This document shows positions 8,918 to 17,287 of a DNA stretch of 64,000 bases, piece after piece. The DNA is taken from the NCBI RefSeq assembly GCF_013343005.1, contig NZ_CP054491.1, positions 1,904,501 to 1,968,500 on the forward strand, in the 5' to 3' direction. The notes under the pieces are model-generated. The model was not told the origin of the DNA and did not search any database. It saw nothing but the letters and a program-made list of their open reading frames with translations. Within the stretch, counting starts at the first letter, position 1; the number at the start of each line of letters is the position of its first letter. Position numbers and translations under genes: made by a program. The stretch is from Candidatus Reidiella endopervernicosa. GTDB lineage: Bacteria; Pseudomonadota; Gammaproteobacteria; GCF-013343005.

Positions 8918-11001
8918 CTATTTTCTGCTGTCGACCTCTTCACTCTCTAGCTTGGCGGAGTAGAGCGCTGCATTCTGATCATCAAGGGCGTTAACCAGTG
9001 CATCCTTCGGTGCGTAGAGCATAGTGGCGATGTCGACCAGGTTTTTGGTGATGCTGGCGGCGTTGGCACTGTCGTTGATCAGTGAAGAGGCCATCTCTCG
9101 TGTGATCACATTTGTGAGTAACAGCTCACCGATGCGACCGTTGAGCAGGGTATCCAGATGTTTAGCCTTTTTCCGCTGTTGCTGCAGAGATTGCAGATCC
9201 TCACTCTCGATACCCTCGCTGACCGCCATGGATAGCGAAGCGAAGGCGGTTAGTCCCCGATAGTCGACGCCGTCTGCCTATTCGTAGTTGAGGCGCGAGC
9301 GAACGACGGAGAAGATGCAGCAGCGGCTTTATGTCGGCGTAGAGTCACTGAGGAGTTGTGTAGAGCAGCGAAGAGGTGATTACGCAACGTACGCAGGACG
9401 GTCGGGCGCCGTAGGCATAAACGGTCGCGTTAAGTATTTGCCGCATGCTTGGGCTTGATGCCCAAAACATGCTTCCGCAAAAATAGCGACTCCCCGACAG
9501 GCCCTATGTGTTTGATCAGCCGCACTACCTTGAGGATATGACGCCGTAGCGTGTTGTACTCACGACGAATGGCGTCGTTATCTGAGTCGAGATAACGGTC
9601 CATATTGAGGTGGAGTGGTTTCATACGCTTGACCACCTGAACCAGCAGACGATCTGCAACCAGTACATTTCGGATCGTCTCGATCTCACAGTCATCGAGT
9701 GTGAACTTCTGCTGTAGTTGCGTCGCATAATCGAGAATTTTGCTGTAAATGCGTTTGATGCGTGTTGAGTAGAACTGGTCGATGTCGATCTCTATGGTAT
9801 CGATCTGCTCAAGAATCTCCTTCAGATGACGTTCAGACTCCAGGTCTTTTCGGTGCACTCGAAGCCCATGTGAGAGCACCTTGTAGGCGGCATTCTCCAA
9901 TAATCTTACCGATTCATCACTGAGTGCCTTGATGGCTGTTTGTGAATATTTCATCGATGCCTTATCCAGAAACCTGGGTTCCTCAAGCAGGTGCTCTGGT
10001 TCGACGACCTCAGGTACTAGCCATTCGACAATACGGACAATCAGCGGCAGGAAGCCAATCAGGAACAGGGCGTTGAGGATGTTAAAGCTGGTGTGGAACA
10101 GCGACAGTGCAATCGGGATAGCAGCAGCCTTGATGAACGGGGAGTCCCCCTCCAGCTGTTCGATCACAACGGCCACCCCTTCGATAAAGGGGTAGAAGAG
10201 CAACATTACCCAGGTCACCCCGAGCAGGTTGAAGATTAGATGGGCGCGCGCTGCGCGCTTCGCCTGATAGTTGGCAACGAAGGCGGCAATGTTGGCGGTG
10301 ATGGTGGTGCCGATGTTCTCACCCAGTACCATTGCGGCGGCCATATCGAAAGGAATCCACCCCTCAAAGGTCATCAGCAGGGTAAGGGCCATGGTGGCAC
10401 TTGAGGATTGGATGACCAGCGTTAGCAGTGTGCCGATGCCGAGAAAGAGTAGTAGCGAGAGGTAGCCCTTGCTGGTGTACTCAGCGAGAAAGGCGAGTGC
10501 ATCTGGATTGCTACCGATATCGGGTACCGAATCCTTGAGAAACTGCAGACCGATAAAGAGCACAGCAAAGCCGATGGTAAACAGACCCCACTGCTTGATC
10601 TGTGCACGTTTCGACATACTGAGCAGAAAGCCGGCACCCACCAGAGGTAGTGCGATGGCGCTCATCTTTACCTTGAAACCGAGAATCGAGATTAACCAGG
10701 CCGTTACGGTGGTGCCGATGTTGGCCCCCATAACCACTCCCACCGCCTCGGTCAGCGTCAGCAGGTTGGCATTGACGAAGCTCACCACCATCAGTGTGGT
10801 TGCTGAAGAGGATTGAATGGCGGTGGTAATCAGAAAACCGGTAGTCAGGGCGAAGAAACGGTTGGAGGTGGTGGTAGCCAAAAAGGCGCGCATACGAGTA
10901 CCGCTGAGCTTCATCAGCGCCTCACTCATCACCTTCATACCGAATAGGAACAGCCCCAACGAGCCGAGCAGGGTCAGTATGTCACCGATTCCATAGTTCA
11001 T
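8918..11001 (-). pseudogene. Na/Pi cotransporter family protein (NptA/PhoU type), split by repeat copy 3
   Basis: Encodes a Na+-dependent phosphate symporter of the NptA/YjbB kind, an inner-membrane protein with a cytoplasmic PhoU-like tail. The N-terminal ~310 residues are strongly hydrophobic and contain the two duplicated QSSSAT signatures (~residues 61 and 198) with GANIGTT and GENIGTT. The tail (~340-600) is helical and charged. Repeat copy 3 at 9218-9496 cuts the tail after HIGPV. Removing one unit joins GGGCCTGTC to GAGGGTATC in frame (HIGPV-EGIESEDLQ) and the protein then runs to its stop at 8918, with no other break. As it stands, translation would end inside the repeat after ~510 residues, so the transport core is complete but the tail is lost. 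Confidence 0.85.
9218..9496 (-). repeat. ~280-bp hairpin-ended repeat, copy 3, inside nptA-like gene
   Basis: Same orientation as its host gene. It carries the GCATG/CATGC version of the distal stem, in which both arms differ from the GTTTG/CAAAC version by paired changes. The proximal hairpin loop also differs slightly (GATAGCGAAGCGAA). The host frame is restored exactly by precise removal. Confidence 0.93.
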
Positions 11002-11076
11002 TAAGGCAGATTCTAACAGTGATTGAGAGGTTGTCGCGCTCTTTGGAGTAGGGCTGAGAGTGACTATTTAGGAAAT

Positions 11077-11105
11077 CACTCAACACCGTGCAAAGGTGTT
11101 GAGTG
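11077..11105. terminator. stem-loop between divergent small gene and nptA-like gene (possible operator/terminator)
   Basis: A perfect 11-bp inverted repeat CACTCAACACC/GGTGTTGAGTG surrounds a 7-nt loop. There is no U-run on either strand, so termination is uncertain; it lies upstream of the minus-strand nptA-like gene and downstream of the small minus-strand gene ending at 11315. I see no other feature in 11002-11314. Confidence 0.4.
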
Positions 11106-11314
11106 TGGTTCAAATGCTGCTGAGAATGGCGATAGGGAGGGGTGATCACACGGTTATGCAGGCGCAGCGACTAAATGCTTAATCACTGCAACGGGCAGAG
11201 AACGGCTCTGTTTTACCATTGACCTGAAATCTTGGTCGGATCGAGAGCAGTTAGTGTTAGAGGCTCACCTCACTCCGATCTGTTATCACTATTGTTTATC
11301 GAGCTGAGAGCGAG

Positions 11315-11694
11315 TTATCGTATCTCCTCAAGCACGATGACCAAAGATGTGGTGAAGATAACGGATACAAAGGACAGCATCCATTTTGCCCAATCCCAGC
11401 GCTGACCGCCATGGAGAGCGAAGTGAGGGCGGTTAGTCCCCGATAGTCGACGCCGTCTGCCTATTCGTAGTTGAGAGCGCGAGCGAACGACGGAGAAGAT
11501 GCAGCAGCGGCTTTATGTCGGCGTAGAGTCACTGAGGGAGTTGTGTAGAGCCGCGAAGAGGTGATTACGCAACGAACGCAGGACGTCGGGCGCCGCAGGC
11601 ATAAACGGTCGCGTGAAGTTTTTGCTGTTTGCTTGGGCTTGATGCCCAAAACAAACTTTCGCAAAAATAGCGACTCCCCGGATATTCTTTTCAT
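11315..11694 (-). pseudogene. small membrane protein split by repeat copy 4
   Basis: A strong ribosome site (GGAGG, 11703-11707) precedes ATG at 11694, encoding MKRIS before repeat copy 4. On the far side the frame WDWAKWMLSFVSV... gives one membrane helix and ends LVIVLEEIR at 11315. Rejoining across the repeat leaves these two frames one base apart, so either a base was lost at the junction or the consensus is wrong. The uninterrupted product would be about 35 residues, with one transmembrane segment. No named family is recognised. Confidence 0.5.
11401..11679 (-). repeat. ~280-bp hairpin-ended repeat, copy 4
   Basis: Lies five codons into a small membrane-protein gene, in the same orientation as that gene. 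Distal stem GTTTG/CAAAC. Flanks are AATCCCAGC and GGATATTCTT, again with C|G at the junction. Confidence 0.93.
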
Positions 11695-11824
11695 AATGAC
11701 TACCTCCTGATTACGCGGCAACGATAAAAGTTAGCATGACCGTAGCTACAGCATCGTAAGACCAAGGGAAATAGTCAAGTATAAAGGGGCTCAATTATCA
11801 AGCTAATTGCTCATATGCCCCAAT

Positions 11825-12490
11825 TTAGAGCGAAAAGGCCTTGAAAGCGTAGGGAGATTTCTTCTCAATGTAGGTGCTCAGTACTTCTGGAAAGTCGGTA
11901 ACGGTCGAGTAGCGGACCGCATCAAGTTGCAGTAGTGATTCGGCCCAGTCATCCACCTTCGGACAATCTTCCGCCATCGCAAGCGGACCAGAGAGACCGA
12001 GTAGATCGATACGGTTGAAGAGCGGTGCGATGGAGAAGTCGAGTAGTGAGACCTGCTCACCGTTGAAATAGGGCCCTTCACTATCAAACGCCTCCTCCAG
12101 TGTGTTCAGCTTTCCTTTCAGCCGCTGCTGACCACCGTTAAAGGCATCGGCATCGGGTGCATGGATCATGGCCGAAAGATCCATGATCGCGGCAGAGGCA
12201 AATTCGGCCCAGGCACGATTTTGTGCACGACGCAGTGGGTCGTTGGGTTGCAGCGAACCGGGGGTTACCTCGTCGAGATACTCGCAGATAATAGCTGACT
12301 CAAACAGCACTTCATTATCATCAATACGCAGCACTGGTACCTTGCCTAGTGGTGATATTTCACCGAACCAAGAGGGTGGATTGGAGAGATCGATGTAGGT
12401 GGTCTCGAAAGGGACCTCTTTGTAATTAAGAGTAATCACCGAGCGCTGTACGAATGGACAGATTTTGAAGCTAATAAGCTCGAGTTTCAT
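11825..12490 (-). CDS. glutathione S-transferase family protein
   Basis: A 221-residue cytosolic protein of the glutathione transferase fold. The thioredoxin-like N-terminal domain has the CPFVQR active-site motif (residues 12-17), the cis-proline GKVPVL (~50) and the glutathione-contacting ESAIICEYLDE (~64); the C-terminal half is the helical domain (SLLDFSIAPLFNRI). The Cys in CPFVQR points to an omega-like or other thiol-active class rather than a Tyr/Ser class. Substrate is not predictable. It is monocistronic; a likely promoter lies in 12491-12638, shared with the divergent YdcH-family gene. Confidence 0.85.
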   Translation of the reverse strand: MKLELISFKICPFVQRSVITLNYKEVPFETTYIDLSNPPSWFGEISPLGKVPVLRIDDNEVLFESAIICEYLDEVTPGSLQPNDPLRRAQNRAWAEFASAAIMDLSAMIHAPDADAFNGGQQRLKGKLNTLEEAFDSEGPYFNGEQVSLLDFSIAPLFNRIDLLGLSGPLAMAEDCPKVDDWAESLLQLDAVRYSTVTDFPEVLSTYIEKKSPYAFKAFSL

Positions 12491-12638
12491 GCAGGGATCC
12501 CTTTATTTGTTTTTTTAGAGTTTCAGAATCTTAACGATGCCAGATCGATGCTGCAACGTTGCGGGCGGTAGTAGTTTTAAAAATAAAAGAGGATCATAAT
12601 ATACCTTCGATGTAGGGGATATTTTGGAGATTGGGTTT

Positions 12639-12875
12639 ATGCCGGTGGAGCATCACGATCTGGTTCGCGAATTGCCGGAGTACAGAGACAAGATTCACGA
12701 GATGAAGATGGGGAATAGCCACTTTTCTCGGCTCTTTGATGAGTACCACGATGTAGATCGTGAGGTACGTCGCATCGAGCAGGAGATTGAGACCCCATCA
12801 GATGAGTACACTGAAGAGCTGAAGAAAAAGCGGCTCTTCATTAAAGATCAGCTCTTTTCGATGTTGCAGGCCTGA
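12639..12875 (+). CDS. YdcH family protein (DUF465)
   Basis: A 78-residue, highly charged helical protein beginning MPVEHHDLVRELPEY, with HEMKMGNSHFSRLFDEY followed by paired heptad-like EVRRIEQEIE and LKKKRLFIKDQL, as in the YdcH/DUF465 family of short coiled-coil proteins of unknown function. ATG at 12639 is chosen over the in-frame TTG at 12624 because the family starts at this point and GGAG lies upstream at a usable distance. Confidence 0.85.
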   Translation: MPVEHHDLVRELPEYRDKIHEMKMGNSHFSRLFDEYHDVDREVRRIEQEIETPSDEYTEELKKKRLFIKDQLFSMLQA

Positions 12876-12938
12876 TCGGACGAGCTATTGTAAGTCACAG
12901 AATAATAATTAGAATTGCGTGGATAGGAGGAGAGTTTT

Positions 12939-13079
12939 ATGCCATTTGTTGAGAAGACAGTCGAGAAGACCAAAGAGTGTGCCGGTACGTTTCTCTGTCG
13001 CTATAAGGTGATTTTACTGCTGTTTATTTTACTAATAGCAGGTTCGATCTTCGGTGTTGTCTACTTCACCAATAAATAG
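12939..13079 (+). CDS. small single-pass membrane protein (46 aa)
   Basis: ATG at 12939 is preceded by GGAGGAGAG. The 46-residue product has a charged N-terminus (MPFVEKTVEKTKECAG) and one hydrophobic helix (VILLLFILLIAGSIFGVVYF), ending NK. It follows the YdcH-family gene by 63 bp in the same direction and may be cotranscribed. No family recognised. Confidence 0.6.
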   Translation: MPFVEKTVEKTKECAGTFLCRYKVILLLFILLIAGSIFGVVYFTNK

Positions 13080-13131
13080 CACATCTCGCTGCGGCTGCAG
13101 TTAGCTGCGCCAGGGTGGGTGTTGCTCATCT

Positions 13132-13455
13132 TTATACTGCACTCGCTTCAGGGGCGAGCCCAATGCTCTCCACCTGCTGCCCAGAGACAATAATAAATCC
13201 CTGTTGTCTCTCCACACCATCTGCACTGTACTCAAACCGGTAGTTACGCTGCAGCGTTACCCGACCGCTTGTCGAGCGGGCGAGGCGAATGCTCTGCAGC
13301 GAAACCGTACTATCGAGTAGCTGTACTCCCTGACTTTTACAGGTCGCCTGCGCAGCACTCTTGGCACGCTCCAGCGCCCGTAAGGCGCTCTTCCAGAATA
13401 GTAACGCCAGCATCAGTGCGATGATCAACAGTGGTGTTGAGAAGGTCGATAGCAT
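13132..13455 (-). CDS. DUF3301 domain-containing protein
   Basis: A 107-residue protein with one N-terminal membrane helix (TPLLIIALMLALLFW) and a cytoplasmic or periplasmic domain with the DUF3301 hallmarks: the stretch GVQLLDSTVSLQSI and the RNYRFEYSADG block, with VESIGL near the end. Function is unknown; the family is typical of gammaproteobacteria. It starts 5 bp after the stop of the upstream thioredoxin/HEAT gene, so the two form an operon on the minus strand. Confidence 0.8.
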   Translation of the reverse strand: MLSTFSTPLLIIALMLALLFWKSALRALERAKSAAQATCKSQGVQLLDSTVSLQSIRLARSTSGRVTLQRNYRFEYSADGVERQQGFIIVSGQQVESIGLAPEASAV

Positions 13456-13459
13456 GGTG

Positions 13460-14122
13460 TTATCTCACCTCGGCCGCGTTGTTGATCATCAGCAGTGACT
13501 CAGCTGCGATCTCCCTGACCTCACTACTTTCATCGTTGAGACGCTGTTCGAGGTGGGGACGGGCCTCTGGATTAAGGCTCAGGCCGAGGTAGTGACAGAC
13601 ATCGGCGCGAATATTGGCATCTTCACTACCCGAGAGGCGTGCCAGTTCAGCGAGCAGGGGAGTGAGAGCCGGTTCGCCCTCGACGCCTTCCAGTAGCGCA
13701 CCGACGCCGATACGGACTGTCATCTCAGTATCGGTCTCCTCAATCAGCGGGATCAGCGCCTGAAGCTGTTTGGGACTCTGCTGGATTAGCTGTTCGGCCT
13801 TCGCCAACTGTCCCTCTTTGAGCAACATGGTGAGATAGCGACTCATACCCGTCACGGTTCCATAGTCCACCACCCAGCCCTCCAGTTCAGCAGGCGTTAT
13901 TGCCCCCTGAAACTCATAGAGCCCAATACGCGCCCATGGTACCGAACGGGTACCGACTTCAGCGGCCTGTTCGGGGTGGTGTTCTATGTTAACCGCTTCA
14001 AGTCTACCGATGGCTCCTTGCTTGAGTAGCTCACTGAGTGTTTTGAGCATCACCGGGCAGTGGGGGCAGCCGGTTGAGAGCAGCAGTAGCGCATCGGGTG
14101 TAGAGGGGGTATCGGTAGACAT
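13460..14122 (-). CDS. thioredoxin-like / HEAT-repeat protein
   Basis: Residues ~10-85 form a thioredoxin fold with a CPHC redox motif in STGCPHCPVM and a likely cis-proline at RSVPWARIG. The C-terminal half (~110-220) contains HEAT-like helical repeats (NIRADVCHYLGLSLN, EVREIAAESLLMIN). Such proteins are thought to act in disulfide exchange or redox sensing; the partner is unknown. No signal peptide is visible, so it is probably cytosolic. It is transcribed with DUF3301 and divergently from uup; the 146-bp gap to uup likely holds both promoters. Confidence 0.75.
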   Translation of the reverse strand: MSTDTPSTPDALLLLSTGCPHCPVMLKTLSELLKQGAIGRLEAVNIEHHPEQAAEVGTRSVPWARIGLYEFQGAITPAELEGWVVDYGTVTGMSRYLTMLLKEGQLAKAEQLIQQSPKQLQALIPLIEETDTEMTVRIGVGALLEGVEGEPALTPLLAELARLSGSEDANIRADVCHYLGLSLNPEARPHLEQRLNDESSEVREIAAESLLMINNAAEVR

Positions 14123-14268
14123 GGATTCTATTCCAGGGAGCTGGGTGAAGAGATGATAGCGGTAACCGCAATGCGGTAACAGGTATCCGATAGGAGGCGT
14201 GTATAATTGGCGCTCTTTTCAAGTACTCCAGACTTTTAACCGCATAACTGCACCGCTTTAGGTTTCCC

Positions 14269-16170
14269 ATGCCCCTGCTCACGCTAGATAACATCACGCT
14301 CCATTTCGGCCCACAACCTCTGCTCGACGGGGTGGCGCTGCAGATCGACCCTGGTGAACGGCTCTGTCTGGTAGGACGCAATGGTGCCGGTAAATCAACC
14401 CTGTTGAAGATGATTGCCGGTGAGGTGATTGCAGAGGATGGCACCATCTGGCGAGACAAGGGCGTGAAGATAGCCTATCTCGCTCAGGATGTGCCGGTTG
14501 AGGAGCAGCGTCCTGTGTTTGAGGTGGTTGCCGATGGACTGGGTGATCTGAGTGGTCTGATTGCCGACTATCACCAGGCGACTGTGGCTCTGGCCGAGGG
14601 GGGCGATGAGCGTGACGTAGAACGACTGGCCAACCTGCAGCACCAGCTTGAGGCGGCCGATGGGTGGTTGCTTGAGCAGAGGGTTGAGCGGGTGATCTCG
14701 CGCCTCGAACTCCCTGCAGATGCCTCAATGGCGGCACTCTCAGGCGGTATGAAACGACGCGTGCTATTGGCGCGTGCACTGGTGACGGAACCCGACCTGC
14801 TGTTGCTCGATGAACCGACTAATCATCTCGATATCGAATCGATCATCTGGCTTGAGGAGTTCCTGCTCAATTACAACGGTGCGCTGCTCTTTATTACCCA
14901 TGACCGCGATTTTGTGCGGCGACTCGCCACACGTATTGTCGAGATTGATCGTGGTCAGCTCACCTCCTGGCCCGGTAACTACGATCGCTATCTGGAGAAG
15001 CGTGAAGAGCGGCTCTCGGTTGAGCTGGCACATAACGCCCAGTTCGATAAGGAGTTGGCGCAGGAGGAGGTGTGGATACGCCAGGGGATCAAGGCACGAC
15101 GCACACGCAACGAAGGGCGTGTTCGGGCGCTCAAGGCACTCCGAAATGAGCGCTCACAGCGACGTGAGCAGACCGGTAAGGCGAGCTTCTCGCTCGAACG
15201 TGGCGAACGCTCGGGCAAGTTGGTGGTTGAGGTGGAAGGGAGTAGCGTCAGTTTTCCCGAGCGAGAGGTGATTCGTGACTTCTCCGTGCGCATTCTGCGT
15301 GGTGACCGTGTGGGAATTATCGGTCCCAATGGGGCCGGCAAGACGACCCTGATCAAGCTGTTACTGGGTCAGCTTCAGCCCGATGCGGGACGTGTTGAGT
15401 TGGGCACCAAGCTTGAGGTGGCCTACTTCGACCAGCAGCGAGAGCAGCTTGAGCCGCAGAAGACGGTGATTGAGAACCTCAATCAGGGCAAGGATACGGT
15501 CTCGATCGGTGGTCGTGATCGCCACGTCATTAGTTACCTGAAGGATTTCCTCTTCACCCCCGATCGCGTCCATGCCAAGGTGCATACCCTCTCTGGTGGT
15601 GAGCGTAACCGCTTGCTACTGGCACGCCTCTTTACCCGTCCCGCTAACCTGTTGGTGATGGATGAGCCGACCAACGATCTAGATGTCGAGACGCTGGAGC
15701 TGCTCGAGGAGCTGCTATCGGAGTATGACGGCACCCTGTTATTAGTCAGTCACGACCGAGCCTTTCTCGATAATGTTGTTACCAGCACCCTGGTCTTTGA
15801 GGGGAACGGCCACGTGGCTGAGTATGTTGGTGGTTATCAGGAGTGGTTGAGGCAGCGATCTGCTATGCAACAGCCGTCAGCACAAAAGCCGGTTGCCAAG
15901 GTCTCGCAAAGCAAACGTAGCGAGGTGGCTGCACAGCCAGTCAAAAAGAAGAAACTTAGCTACAAGATTCAGCGCGAGCTTGATGCGCTACCCGCACTGA
16001 TTGAAGCACTGGAAACCGAGCAGGTAGAGCTGGAGGCAACCATCGGTGAGGCAAGTTTCTATCAGCAGGCGCATGAGGTTGTGACGCCCGTTCTGGAGCG
16101 ACTCGAGGCGGTAGGTAGTGAGCTTGAACAGGCCTATACCCGCTGGGGAGAGCTGGAAGAGGAGTCGTAG
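14269..16170 (+). CDS. uup: ABC-F ATPase Uup
   Basis: A 633-residue cytosolic protein with two ABC ATPase domains and no membrane segments. The first Walker A is GRNGAGKST (~36-44) with signature LSGGMKRR and Walker B LLLDEPTNHLD; the second is GPNGAGKTT (~350) with LSGGERNR and LVMDEPTNDLD. The interdomain linker contains QEEVWIRQGIKARRTRNEG, diagnostic of Uup. The C-terminus (~540-633) is the charged coiled-coil DNA-binding tail (KKKKLSYKIQRELDALP). Uup is linked to ribosome function and to lowering precise excision of transposons, which is notable in a window so rich in inserted repeats. Confidence 0.95.
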   Translation: MPLLTLDNITLHFGPQPLLDGVALQIDPGERLCLVGRNGAGKSTLLKMIAGEVIAEDGTIWRDKGVKIAYLAQDVPVEEQRPVFEVVADGLGDLSGLIADYHQATVALAEGGDERDVERLANLQHQLEAADGWLLEQRVERVISRLELPADASMAALSGGMKRRVLLARALVTEPDLLLLDEPTNHLDIESIIWLEEFLLNYNGALLFITHDRDFVRRLATRIVEIDRGQLTSWPGNYDRYLEKREERLSVELAHNAQFDKELAQEEVWIRQGIKARRTRNEGRVRALKALRNERSQRREQTGKASFSLERGERSGKLVVEVEGSSVSFPEREVIRDFSVRILRGDRVGIIGPNGAGKTTLIKLLLGQLQPDAGRVELGTKLEVAYFDQQREQLEPQKTVIENLNQGKDTVSIGGRDRHVISYLKDFLFTPDRVHAKVHTLSGGERNRLLLARLFTRPANLLVMDEPTNDLDVETLELLEELLSEYDGTLLLVSHDRAFLDNVVTSTLVFEGNGHVAEYVGGYQEWLRQRSAMQQPSAQKPVAKVSQSKRSEVAAQPVKKKKLSYKIQRELDALPALIEALETEQVELEATIGEASFYQQAHEVVTPVLERLEAVGSELEQAYTRWGELEEES

Positions 16171-16296
16171 CGTTTAACTCGGCAAGGAGGTCGACAATAT
16201 CGCACACACAGTGTGGTTTGTGTGATGCCAATCTGTAGTAGCATTCCATCCAATAATAACAATGCATCGATATGGATAATTACGGAGTGATATGGA

Positions 16297-17259
16297 ATGG
16301 CGACTCAGATTCGTAGCGCAGCGGCGCTGATACCTCTCCTTCTGATTCTACTGCTGACCGCCTGCTCTGAACGTCATTCGGAACAGGTATTGATGCGCGT
16401 CGGTACCAACCTCTGGCCTGGCTATGAACCTCTCTATCTGGCCCGTGATCTGGGCTATCTCAACGCCAGTCAAACACGCCTGGTCGAGTATCCTTCGGCG
16501 AGTGAAGTGATTACCGCTTATCGAAACGGTGCGATTGAGATAGCGGCATTGACGCTCGATGAGGTGCTTCTGCTCGCGCAGCACGGACTCGATCCTCACA
16601 TAGTGCTGGTAATGGATATCTCGAACGGGGGAGATGTCATTATCGGACGAGAGGGGATGTCGGATGTGACGAGCCTGAAGGGTAAACGGGTGGCGGTGGA
16701 GAGTACCGCGCTGGGTGCCTTTGTCCTGAGTCGTGCGCTCTCAATTAACGGTATGGAGAAGGACGATATAGAGATCGTTCACACTGAACTACTCGATCAT
16801 GAGCGTGTTTTTGTTGAGGGGGAGGTCGATGCCGTGGTGAGCTTCGATCCGGTACGTACCCGTCTGCTTAATAGTGGCGGTAAGGAGCTCTTCAGCAGCC
16901 GTGAGTTACCCAATGAGATTGTCGATGTGCTGGTCGTCCGAGGTGAGTTTATGGCTCAGCATAGTGACCAGGTGGGGGAGCTGCTGAATCAGTGGTTCAA
17001 GGCCAACGAGTATATGAACGGCAATCCGCAGGATGCGGCTCTACGTATCTCAAAACGGCTCGGTATCAGCCCAGAAGAGTTTATTGAGTCGCTCAACGGA
17101 CTCGAGATTCCTGATCGAGAGACCAATCTGCGTATGCTCGCTGGAGAGCGGCCTGAACTGATTGCCTCCGGAAATAAATTGAAACTGGTCATGCTCTCGA
17201 GCGATCTGCTGCTAAATGATATCGACATCGAGACCATCATTGATGGTCGTGGGCTGTGA
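16297..17259 (+). CDS. periplasmic substrate-binding lipoprotein (NMT1/SsuA-like)
   Basis: A 320-residue protein with a lipoprotein signal (LLLILLLTAC, lipobox cysteine ~23) and an NMT1/THI5-like solute-binding fold: VGTNLWPGYEPLYLARDLGYL, then EYPSASEVITAYRNG and the LKGKRVAVESTALGAFVL block. Such proteins bind sulfonates, nitrate, bicarbonate, thiamine precursors or similar molecules. No ABC permease is nearby. A hybrid histidine kinase begins 28 bp after its stop, so it more likely presents a ligand to that kinase than to a transporter. Start ATG is chosen because it gives the complete signal peptide. Confidence 0.85.
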   Translation: MATQIRSAAALIPLLLILLLTACSERHSEQVLMRVGTNLWPGYEPLYLARDLGYLNASQTRLVEYPSASEVITAYRNGAIEIAALTLDEVLLLAQHGLDPHIVLVMDISNGGDVIIGREGMSDVTSLKGKRVAVESTALGAFVLSRALSINGMEKDDIEIVHTELLDHERVFVEGEVDAVVSFDPVRTRLLNSGGKELFSSRELPNEIVDVLVVRGEFMAQHSDQVGELLNQWFKANEYMNGNPQDAALRISKRLGISPEEFIESLNGLEIPDRETNLRMLAGERPELIASGNKLKLVMLSSDLLLNDIDIETIIDGRGL

Positions 17260-17287
17260 TGCATCACCTTTATAGAAGGGTGCATCA

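Noticed and set aside
11100-11130. tRNA T-loop-like GGTTCAAAT
   Set aside because: No acceptor, D or anticodon stems fit around it. No tRNA was found in the window.
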